Below are positions 10,460 to 20,771 of a stretch of 64,000 nucleotides of DNA, piece after piece. The stretch is from Sanderia malayensis (Eukaryota; Cnidaria; Scyphozoa; Semaeostomeae; Pelagiidae). How positions within the stretch are numbered: the first letter of the stretch is position 1; each line of letters starts with the position of its first letter. A model generated the notes under the pieces. The model ran no database searches, was not told the DNA's origin, and saw nothing but the letters and a program-made list of their open reading frames with translations. The stretch is taken from NCBI GenBank assembly GCA_013076295.1, contig RQOL01000680.1:164784-228783 (forward strand). The letters are read 5' to 3'. The translations under genes were made by a program, and so were the position numbers.

Positions 10460-10480
10460 ACGTAGAATAGTAATATTAGA
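10460..10480 (-). other. Helitron 5' (left) terminus with TAATATTAC
   Basis: On the minus strand the element starts TCTAATATTACTATTCTAC directly after a satellite A. TC is the canonical Helitron start. The nine bases TAATATTAC, beginning at the third base, equal the conserved rolling-circle nick-site nonanucleotide of geminivirus-type replicons. What is seen is the match; that it reflects related HUH-nuclease recognition is inference, since short AT-rich matches can arise by chance. Confidence 0.65.
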
Positions 10481-10800
10481 TTGTGGGAATGAATGTTATT
10501 ATCACGGAAAACAAGTAAAAAAGTGTAATTCAATCAGTCAGTGTTACTTGTATTTCTCTCAATTCAGGTGTAAGTTGTGGGAAGGACTGCTAATATCACT
10601 GAAAACAAGTAAAAAAAAGTGTTTTTTGATCAGTCATTTTAAACTGTATTTATGTGGATTCATGTGTAAATTGTGGGAATGAATGTTAACATCACGGGAA
10701 ACAAGTAAAAAAGGTGTATTTCAATCAGTTAAATTTACGTGGATTCATGTGTGAATTGTGGGAATGAATGCTAATATCACGGAAAACAAGTAAAAAAAGT

Positions 10801-11925
10801 GTATTTCGATCATTTAGTTTTACCTGTATCTCTGTCAATTACTGTGTAAATCGTGGGATGGAATGCTAATATGACTGAAAAAGAGTAAAAAGGTGTATTC
10901 TAATTCAACCGTTTTAGCTGTATTTTTGTGGATTCATGTGTAAATTGTGAGAATGAATGTAAATATGGCAAAAAAAAATTAACAACTGTGCAATTCAATC
11001 AGTCAATTTTATCAGTATTTACCTCTATTCATGTTTGAATTGTGGGAATGAATGTCAACATCAAGCAAAACATATAAAAAAGTGTATTTCAATAAGTCTG
11101 TTTTACCTGCATTTAGGTGGATTCATTTGTAAATTGTGGGATTGAATACTACTATCACCGAAAACAAGAAAAAAAAATGTATTTCAATCAGTCAGTTTTA
11201 CTTGTATTTCTGTCAATTCATGTGAACCTTTGGGGAAGGACGGCCAATATCACTGTAAAAAAGTAACAACTGTGTATTTCAATCAGTCAATTTTATCAGT
11301 ATTTACCTCTATTCATGTTTGAATTGTGGGAATGAATGTCAACATCACGCAAAACATATAAAAAAGTGTATTTCAATAAGTCAGTTTTACCTGCATTTAC
11401 GTGGATTCATTTGTAAATTGTGGGATTGAATACTACTATCACGGAAAACAAGAAAAAAAAGTGTATTTCAATCAGTCAGTTTTACTTGTATTTCTCTCAA
11501 TTCATGTGAACCTTTGTGGAAGGACGGCCAATATCACCGTAAAAAAGTAACAACTGTGTATTTCAATCAGTCAGTCCTACCTGTATTTTTGTGCATTCAT
11601 ATGTAAAATGTGAGAGTGAATGTCAACATCACTTAAAACAACTAAAATAGGTGTATTTTAATCAGTCTTGTTTAACTTTATTTACGTGAATTCATGTGTA
11701 AATTGTGGGAATGAATGTTAATATCACAGAAAACAAGTAAAAAAGGTGTATCTCAATCATTCAATTTTCACCTAAATTTACCTGGATTCATGTGTAAATT
11801 ATGGGAATGAATGTTCATATAACGGAAAAGAAGCAAAAAATGTGTATATCAATCATACAGTTTCACTTGTATTTAGGTGGATTCATGAGTAAATCGTGGG
11901 AATGAATGCTAATATCACGGAAAAC
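10801..11925 (+). repeat. 1.13 kb dispersed duplication, copy 1
   Basis: Runs from GTATTTCGATCATTTAG to AATCGTGGGAATGAATGC and matches 34671-35796 at a practically constant offset of 23,870. Shared rare markers include GTGAGAGTGAATG, AAAACAACTAAAA, CAGTCTTGTTTAAC, CAATTTTCACCTAAATT and ATTCATGAGTAAATCG. The constant offset means no net insertion or deletion across more than 1.1 kb. Confidence 0.85.
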
Positions 11926-11940
11926 AGTTAAAAAAGGTGT

Positions 11941-12411
11941 ACTTTGATCCGTCATTTTTAACTGTATTTACGTGGATTCATATGTAAATTGTGGGAATGC
12001 ATGTTAATATAACAGAAAACAAGTAAATAATATGTATTTCAATCATACGGCTTTTACCGAAATTTACGTCGATTCACTTGTAAATTATGGAAATGAATGC
12101 TACTATCACGGAAACCAAGTAAAAAAAACGTGTAATTCAATCAGTCAGTTTTACTTGTATTTCTGTCAATTCATGTGTATGTTGTGGGAAGGACTGCTAG
12201 TATCACTGAAAACAAGTAAAAAACATGTATCTCAATTGGTCACTTTTATCCGTATTTTCGTGGATTCATGTGTCAATTGTGGGAATGAAGGTTAATATCA
12301 CGAAAAACAAGTAGGAGAGGTGTATTTCATTAAGTCAATTTTATCTGTATTTTTGAGCATTCATGTGTAAATTGTGAGAAAGAATGTAAATATCACGGAA
12401 AAAAGTAACAA
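11941..12411 (+). repeat. 0.47 kb duplication, copy 1
   Basis: Five monomers from ACTTTGATCCGTCATTTTT, including the unusual TAAATAATATGTATTTC unit and TTTTTGAGCATTCATG, recur at offset 2,830 (14771-15241). The copies diverge just after AAAAAAGTAACAACTGTG. Confidence 0.85.
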
Positions 12412-12618
12412 CTGTGTATTTCACTCAGTCAGCCGTACCAGTATTTACCTCTATTCTTGTGTAAATTGTGGGAATGAATGTTTTATTTACCTCTATTCAT
12501 GTGTAATTTGTGGGAATAAATGTCAACATGACTTAAAACAAGTAAAAAAGTGTATTTTGATCAGTCGTTTTTAGCTGTATTTACGTGGATTCATGTGTAA
12601 ATTGTGGGAATGAATGTT

Positions 12619-14025
12619 AATATCACGGAAAACAAGTAAAAAAGGTGTATTTCAATCAGTTAAAATTATGTGGATTCATGTGTAATTTGTTGGAATGAAT
12701 GTTCATATAACGGATGACAAGTGAAAAAGATGTAAATCAATCAGTCACTTTTACTCGTTTTTACGTAGATTCATGTGTAAATTGTGGGAATGAATGTTAT
12801 TATCACGGAAAACAAGTAAAAAAAGTGTAATTCAATCAGTCAACGTTACTTGTATTTCTGTCAATTCATGTGTAAGTTGTGGAAGGACTGCTAATATCAC
12901 AAAAACAAGTAGAAAATATGTATTTCAATCAGTCAGTTTTACCTGTATTTACGTGGATTCCTGTGTGAATTGTGGAATGAATGTCAACATCACGGAAAAA
13001 GGTAAAAGAGGTGTATTCCAATCAGTGAGTTTTAACTGTATTTACCTCTATTCATGTGTAAATTGTGGGAATGAATGTCAATATCACGTAAAACAAGTAA
13101 AAAGGTGTATTTTGATCAGTCATTCTTAACTGTATTTACGTAGATTCATGTGTATATTGTGGGAATGAATGTTATTATCACGGAAAGCAAGCAGAAAAAG
13201 TGCATTTAAATCAGTCAGTTTTACCTGTATTTACGTGAATTCATGTGTAAATTGTGGGAATATGCTGTGTATTGCTGTGGGAAGGACTGCTAATATCAAT
13301 GAAAACAAGTAGAAAGATGTATTTCAATTGGTCAGTTTTATCCGTATTTTCGTGGATTCATGTGTCAATTGTGGAAATGAATGTTAATGTTACGAAAAAC
13401 AAGTAAAAGAGGGGTATTTTAATAAGTCATTTTTACCTGTATATTTGTTGATTCATGTGTAAATTGTGAGAATGAATGTTCTATTTACCTTTATTCATGT
13501 GTAATTTGTGGGAATGAATGTCAACATGACTTAAAACAAGTAAAAAAAGTGTATTTTGATCAGTCGTTTTTTACTATATTTATGTGAATTCATGTGTAAA
13601 TTGTGGGAATGAATGTTAATATCACGGAAAACAAGTAAAAAAGGTGTATTTCAATCAGTTAAATTTATGTGGATTCATGTGTAATTTGTGGGAATGAATG
13701 TTCATATAACGAGTTACAAGTGAAAAAGATGTAAATCAATCAGTCACTTTTACTCGTTTTTACGTAGATTCATGTGTAAATTGTGGGAATGAATGTTATT
13801 ATCACGGAAAACAAGTAAAAAAAGTGTAATTCAATCAGTCAACGTTACTTGTATTTCTGTCAATTCATGTGTAAGTTGTGGCAGGACTGCTAATATCACA
13901 AAAACAAGTAGAAAATATGTATTTCAATCAGTCAGTTTTACCTGTATTCACGTGGATTCCTGTGTGAATTGTGGAATGAATATCAACATCACTTAAAACA
14001 AGTAAAAAAGGTGTATTTCAATCAC
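12619..14025 (+). repeat. 1.41 kb dispersed duplication, copy 2
   Basis: Second copy of 3909-5316. Downstream it passes into a diverged, singleton block (14025-14360), whereas copy 1 continues into CAGTTAAATTTATG monomers, so a breakpoint is visible at 14025. Confidence 0.88.
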
Positions 14026-14360
14026 TCAGTTTTACCTGTATTTATGTGGATTTGCGTGTTAATTGTTGGAATGAAGGTCACTATCACGGAAAACAGGTAA
14101 AAAAGGTATTTTCAATCAGTCAGTTTTGCCTCTATTTTTGTGGATTTATGTGTAAATTGTGAGAATGAATGTAAATATCACGGAAACAAGTAACAACTGT
14201 GTATTTCAATCCGTCAGTCTTACCAGTATTTATCTCTATTCATGAGTAAATTGTGGGGATGAATGTCAAAATCACGTAAAACAAATAAAAAGGTGTGTGT
14301 TGATATGTCATTTTTAACTGTAATTACGTAGATTCATGTGTATATTGTGGGAATGAATGT
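14025..14360 (+). repeat. Diverged singleton satellite block
   Basis: About 3.5 monomers with many private substitutions: GGATTTGCGTGTTAATTG, GAAGGTCACTATC, TTTTGCCTCTATTTTTG, CAATCCGTCAG, GTTGATATGTC, CTGTAATTACG. I found no close paralogue in the window. It seems to have escaped the homogenisation affecting its neighbours and may preserve older variants. Confidence 0.7.
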
Positions 14361-14770
14361 TATTATCACGAAAAGCAAGCAGAAAAAGTGCATTTAAATC
14401 AGTCAGTTTTACCTGTATTTACGTGGATTCATTTGTAAATTGTGGGATAGAATACTACTATCACGGAAAACAAGAAACAAAGTGTATCTCAATCAGTCAG
14501 TTTTACTTGTATTTCTGTCAATTCATTTGAAACTTTAGGGAAGGACGGCCAATATCACCGTAAAAAAGTAACAACTGTGCATTTCAATCAGTCAGTCCTA
14601 CCTGTATTTACCTTTATTCAAGTGTAAATTGTGGGAATGAATGTCAACATCACGTAAAACAAGTGAAAAAGTGTATTTCAATAACTCAGTTTTAACTGTA
14701 TTTACCTCTATTCATGTGTAAATTGTGGGAATGAATGTCAACATGACTTTAAACAAGTAAAAAAAAGTGT

Positions 14771-15241
14771 ACTTTGATCCGTCATTTTTAACTGTATTTA
14801 CGTGGATTCATATGTAAATTGTGGGAATGCATGTTAATATAACAGAAAACAAGTAAATAATATGTATTTCAATCATTCGGCTTTTACCGAAATTTACGTC
14901 GATTCACTTGTAAATTATGGAAATGAATGCTACTATCACGGAAACCAAGTAAAAAAAACGTGTAATTCAATCAGTCAGTTTTATTTGTATTTCTGTCAAT
15001 TCATGTGTATGTTTGTGGAAGGACTGCTAGTATCACTGAAAACAAGTAAAAAACATGTATCTCAATTGGTCACTTTTATCCGTATTTTCGTGGATTCATG
15101 TGTCAATTGTGGGAATGAAGGTTAATATCACGAAAAACAAGTAGGAGAGGTGTATTTCATTAAGTCAATTTTATCTGTATTTTTTGAGCATTCATGTGTA
15201 AATTGTGAGAAAGAATGTAAATATCACGGAAAAAAGTAACA
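14771..15241 (+). repeat. 0.47 kb duplication, copy 2
   Basis: Second copy of 11941-12411. Differences include ATCATACGG/ATCATTCGG, TTTTACTTG/TTTTATTTG, and ATGTTGTGGG/ATGTTTGTGG. Confidence 0.85.
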
Positions 15242-16109
15242 ACTGTGTGTATTTCAATCAGTCAGTTTTACCAGAATTTACACCAATTCATGTTTTAATT
15301 GTGGGAATTAATGTTAACATCAGGGAAACAAAGTAAAAAAGGTGTATTTCAATCAATCAGTTTACCCTTATTTACGTGAATTGTGTCAAACTTGTGGAAT
15401 GTATGTCAATATTACGGAAAACAGGTAAAAGAGTTGTATTACAATCAGTGAGTTTAACTGTGTTTACCTCTGTTCATGTGTAAATGTGGGAACGAATGTC
15501 AATATCACGTAAACAGTAAAAAGGTGTATTTGATCAGTTCATTCTTAACTGTATTTACGTAGATTCATGTGTCTATTGTGGAATGAATGTATTATCACGG
15601 AAAACAAGTGGAAAATATGTATTTCAATCAGTCAGTTTTACCTGTATTCAGGTGGATTCCTGTGTGAATTGTGCAATGAATGTCAACATCACTTAAAACA
15701 AGTAAAAAAGGTGTATTTCAATTAGTTAAATTTATGTGGATTCATGTGTAAATTGTGGGAATGAATGTTATTATCACGGAAAACAAGTAAGAAAAGTGTA
15801 ATTCAATCAGTTAAATTTACGTGGATTCATGTGTGAATTGTGGGAATGAATGCTAATATCACGGAAAACAAGTAAGCAAAAGTGTATTTTGATCAGTCAT
15901 GTTTAACTGTATTTACGTGGATTTATGTATAAACTGTGGGAATGAATGCTAATATTACGGAAAAGAAGTAAAAAAAGTGTATTTCGATCATTTAGTTTTA
16001 CCTGTATCTCTGTCAATTAATGTGTAAATTGTAGGATGGAATGCTAATATCACTGAAAAAGAGTAAAAAAGGTGTTTTTCAATTCAACCGTTTTAGCTGT
16101 ATTTTTGTG

Positions 16110-18437
16110 GATTCATGTGTAAATTGTGAGAATGAATGTAAATATGGCAAAAAAATTAACAACTGTGCATTTCAATCAGTCAATTTTATCAGTATTTACC
16201 TCTATTCTTGTGTAAATTGTGGGAATGAATGTCAACATCACGCAAAACATGTAAAAAAGTGTATTTCACTAGGTCAATTTTACCTGCATTTACGTGGATT
16301 CATTTGTAAATTGTGGGATTGAATACTACTATCACGGAAAACAAGAAAAAAAAGTGTATTTCAATCAGTCAGTTTTACTTGTATTTCTGTCAATTCATGT
16401 GAACCTTTGGGGAAGGACGGCCAATATCACCGTAAAAAAAGTAACCACTGTGTATTTCAATCAGTCAGTCGTACAGTATTTACCTCTATTCTTGGTAAAT
16501 TGTGGGAATGAATGTGTTAATTTACCTCTATTCATGTGTAATTTGTGGGAATAAATGTCAACATGACTTAAAACAAGTAAAAAAAGTGTATTTTGATCAG
16601 TCGTTTTTAACTGTATTTATGTGGATTCATGTGTAAATTGTGGGAGTGAATGTTAATATCACAGAAAAGAAGTAAAAAAGGTGGATTTCAATCAGTTAAA
16701 ATTATGTGGATTTATGTGTAATTTGTGGGAATGAATGTTCATATAACGGATTACAAGTGAAAAAGATGTAAATCAATCAGTCACTTTTACTCGTTTTTAC
16801 GTAGATTCATGTTGTAAATTGTGGGAATGAATGTTTAATATCACGGAAAACAAGTAAAAAAGTGTAATTCAATCAGTCAACGTTACTTTTATTTCTGTCA
16901 ATTCATGTGTAAGTTGTGGAATGAATGTAAATATGGCAAAAAATTAACAACTGTGCATTTCCATCAGTCAATTTTATCAGTATTTACCTCTATTCTTGTG
17001 TAAATTGTGGGAATGAATGTCAACATCACGCAAAACATGTAAAAAAGTGTATTTCACTAAGTCAATTTTACCTGCATTTACGTGGATTCATTTGTAAATT
17101 GTGGGATTGAATACTAGTATCACAGAAAACAAGAAAAAAAAGTGTATTTCAATCAGTCAGTTTACTTGTATTTCTGTCAATTCATGTGATCCTTTGGGGA
17201 AGGACGGCCAATATCACCGTAAAAAAGTAACAAGTGTGTATTTCAATCAGTCAGTCGTACCAGTATTTACCTCTATTCTTGTGTAAATTATGGAATGAAT
17301 GTTTTATTTACATCTGTTCATGTGTAATTTAAGGGGAATAAATGTCAACATGACTTAAAACAAGTAAAAAAAGTGTATTTTGATCAGTCGTTTTTAACTG
17401 TATTTATGTGGATTCATGTGTAAATTGTGGGAGTGAATGTTAATATCACAGAAAAGAAGTAAAAAGGTGTATTTCAATCAGTTAAATTATGTGGATTCAT
17501 GTGTAATTTGTGGGAATGAATGTTCATATAACGGATTACAAGTGATAAGGATGTAAATCAATCAGTCACTTTTACTCGTTTTTACGTAGATTCATGTGTA
17601 AATTGCGGAATGAATGTTATTATCACGGAAAACAAGTAAAAAAGTGTAATTCAATCAGTCAACGTTACTTGTATTTCTTCAATTCATGTGTAAGTTGTGG
17701 GAAGGACTGCTAATATCACTGAAACAAGTAAAAAAAAGTGTTTTTTGATCAGTCATTTTTAACTGTATTTATGTGGATTCATGTATAAATTGTGGAAATG
17801 AATGCTAATATCACTGAAAAGGAGTAAAAAAGGTGTATTTCAATTCAACCGTTTTAGCTGTATTTTTGTGGATTCATGTTTAAATTGTGAGAATGAATGT
17901 AAAAATGGCAAAAAAAATTAACAACTGTGCATTCGATCAGTCAATTTTATCAGTATTTACCTCTATTCATGTTTGAATTGTGGGAATGAATGTCAACATC
18001 ATGCAAAACATATAAAAAAGTGTATTTCAATAAGTCAGTTTTACCCTTCATTTACGTGGATTCATTTGTAAATTGTGGCATTGAATACTACTATCACGGA
18101 AATCAAGACAAAAAAGTGTATTTCAATCAATCAGTTTTACTTGTATTTCTGTCAATTCATGTGAAACTTTGGGAAGGACGGCCAATATCACTGTTAAAAA
18201 AGTAACAACTGTGTATTTCAATCAGTCAGTCTTACCATATTTACCTCCATTCATGTGTAAATTGTGGAATGGATTCAACATCACATAAAACAAGTAAAAA
18301 GGTGTATTTGAATAACTCAGTTTTACCTGTATCTACCTCTATTCATGTGTAAATTGTGGAATCAATGCTTCTATCACGGAAAGCGAGTAAAAAATGTGTA
18401 TTTCAATCAGCAGATTTACTTGCATTTCTGTCAATTC
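16110..18437 (+). repeat. 2.33 kb HOR, copy 1
   Basis: Shares private markers with the next copy at offset about 2,330: TTACTTTTATTTC (16884/19210), GTGATCCTTTGGGG (17186/19517), AGTGATAAGGATG (17541/19871) and a 2-base loss in TATTTCTTCAATTC (17672/20008). It contains the AATATGGCAAAAAAATTAAC monomer three times, with spacings of about 790, 970 and 577 bp. This copy carries more single-base deletions than copy 2. Confidence 0.88.
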
Positions 18438-18450
18438 ATTTTGTGGATTC
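18431..18450 (+). repeat. Out-of-register recombination junction
   Basis: TCAATTCATTTTGTGGATTC joins the middle of one monomer (TCAATTCATTTGTAAG type, intact at 6175, 41185 and 55448) to an earlier point of another (TATTTTTGTGGATTC type, intact at 16105). The hybrid monomer therefore carries the ATTCAT box twice. The same junction is found at about 20771, 24096, 28656, 38694 and 44394, so a single illegitimate event, probably at TTTGT microhomology, was copied with its surroundings. Confidence 0.85.
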
Positions 18451-20771
18451 ATGTGTAAATTGTGAGAATGAATGTAAATATGGCAAAAAAATTAACAACT
18501 GTGCATTTCAATCAGTCAATTTATCAGTATTTACCTCTATTCTTGTGAAATTGTGGGAATGAATGTCAACATCACGCAAAACATGTAAAAAAGTGTATTT
18601 CACTAAGTCAATTTTACCTGCATTTACGTGGATTCATTTGTAAATTGTGGGATTGAATACTACTATCACGGAAAACAAGAAAAAAAAGTGTATTTCAATC
18701 AGTCAGTTTTACTTGTATTTCTGTCAATTCATGTGAACCTTTGGGGAAGGACGGCCAATATCACCGTAAAAAAGTAACAACTGTGTATTTCAATCAGTCA
18801 GTCGTACCAGTATTTACCTCTATTCTTGTGTAAATTGTGGGAATGAATGTTTTATTTACCTCTATTCATGTGTAATTTGTGGGAATAAATGTCAACATGA
18901 CTTAAAACAAGTAAAAAAAGTGTATTTTGATCAGTCGTTTTAACTGTATTTATGTGGATTCATGTGTAAATTGTGGGAGTGAATGTTAATATCACAGAAA
19001 AGAAGTAAAAAAGGTGTATTTCAATCAGTTAAAATTATGTGGATTCATGTGTAATTTGTGGGAATGAATGTTCATATAACGGATTACAAGTGAAAAAGAT
19101 GTAAATCAATCAGTCACTTTACTCGTTTTACGTAGATTCATGTGTAAATTGTGGGAATGAATGTTATTATCACGGAAAACAAGTAAAAAGTGTAATTCAA
19201 TCAGTCAACGTTACTTTTATTTCTGTCAATTCATGTGTAAGTTGTGGGAATGAATGTAAATATGGCAAAAAAATTAACAACTGTGCATTTCAATCAGTCA
19301 ATTTTATCAGTATTTACCTCTATTCTTGTGTAAATTGTGGGAATGAATGTCAACATCACGCAAAACATGTAAAAAAGTGTATTTCACTAAGTCAATTTTA
19401 CCTGCATTTACGTGGATTCATTTGTAAATTGTGGGATTGAATACTACTATCACGGAAAACAAGAAAAAAAGTGTATTTCAATCAGTCAGTTTTACTTGTA
19501 TTTCTGTCAATTCATGTGATCCTTTGGGGAAGGACGGCCAATATCACCGTAAAAAAGTAACAACTGTGTATTTCAATCAGTCAGTCGTACCAGTATTTAC
19601 CTCTATTCTTGTGTAAATTATGGAATGAATGTTTTATTTACATCTATTTATGTGTAATTTGAGGGAATAAATGTCAACATGACTTAAAACAAGTAAAAAA
19701 AGTGTATTTTGATCAGTCGTTTTTAACTGTATTTATGTGGATTCATGTGTAAATTGTGGGAGTGAATGTTAATATCACAGAAAAGAAGTAAAAAAGGTGT
19801 ATTTCAATCAGTTAAAATTATGTGGATTCATGTGTAATTTGTGGGAATGAATGTTCATATAACGGATTACAAGTGATAAGGATGTAAATCAATCAGTCAC
19901 TTTTACTCGTTTTTACGTAGATTCATGTGTAAATTGCGGGAATGAATGTTATTATCACGGAAAACAAGTAAAAAAAGTGTAATTCAATCAGTCAACGTTA
20001 CTTGTATTTCTTCAATTCATGTGTAAGTTGTGGGAAGGACTGCTAATATCACTGAAAACAAGTAAAAAAAAGTGTTTTTTGATCAGTCATTTTTAACTGT
20101 ATTTATGTGGATTCATGTATAAATTGTGGAAATGAATGCTAATATCACTGAAAAGGAGTAAAAAAGGTGTATTTCAATTCAACGTTTTAGCTGTATTTTT
20201 GTGGTTCATGTTTAAATTGTGAGAATGAATGTAAAAATGGCAAAAAAAATTAACAACTGTGCAATTCGATCAGTCAATTTTATCAGTATTTACCTCTATT
20301 CATGTTTGAATTGTGGGAATGAATGTCAACATCATGCAAAACATATAAAAAAGTGTATTTCAATAAGTCAGTTTTACCCTTCATTTACGTGGATTCATTT
20401 GTAAATTGTGGCATTGAATACTACTATCACGGAAATCAAGACAAAAAGTGTATTTCAATCAATCAGTTTTACTTGTATTTCTGTCAATTCATGTGAAACT
20501 TTGGGGAAGGACGGCCAATATCACTGTTAAAAAAGTAACAACTGTGTATTTCAATCAGTCAGTCTTACCACTATTTACCTCCATTCATGTGTAAATTGTG
20601 GGAATGGATGTCAACATCACATAACAAGTAAAAGGTGTATTTGAATAACTCAGTTTTACCTGTATCTACCTCTATTCATGTGTAAATTGTGGGAATCAAT
20701 GCTTCTATCACGGAAAGCGAGTAAAAAATGTGTATTTCAATCAGCAGATTTACTTGCATTTCTGTCAATTC
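18438..20771 (+). repeat. 2.33 kb HOR, copy 2
   Basis: Second copy of 16110-18437. It starts at the junction CAATTCATTTTGTGG, where copy 1 instead has the parental TATTTTTGTGG context. After 20771 a third copy follows but is mosaic: it matches for about 0.8 kb, skips about 0.79 kb, then resumes near 21590. Confidence 0.88.

Larger units (their letters stand above)
7941..10480 (-). mobile_element. Non-autonomous Helitron-type element inserted in the satellite
   Basis: A 2,540 bp block of unrelated DNA splits one satellite monomer between ...GTGTAAA (ends 7940) and TTGTGGG... (starts 10481). Joining the flanks restores the uninterrupted monomer seen at 31360-31450 and in several other paralogues, so there is neither target-site duplication nor deletion. 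Read on the minus strand, the insert begins TCTAATATTAC, ends CCCCTAG, and is flanked by A upstream and T downstream. Helitrons are known to start TC, end CTRR and insert between A and T without target duplication. No terminal inverted repeats are visible, which argues against a cut-and-paste transposon. No RepHel helicase or HUH endonuclease reading frame is present, so the copy would depend on a helper. A departure from the classic form is that I see no strong hairpin 10-15 bp from the CTAG end; the clear GC hairpin lies about 67 bp inside. Confidence 0.78.

Noticed and set aside
7941..10480. DNA transposon with terminal inverted repeats, or LTR/LINE insertion
   Set aside because: The ends are not complementary and no target-site duplication exists. 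There is no LTR pair, and no reverse transcriptase or poly-A end at the boundary.
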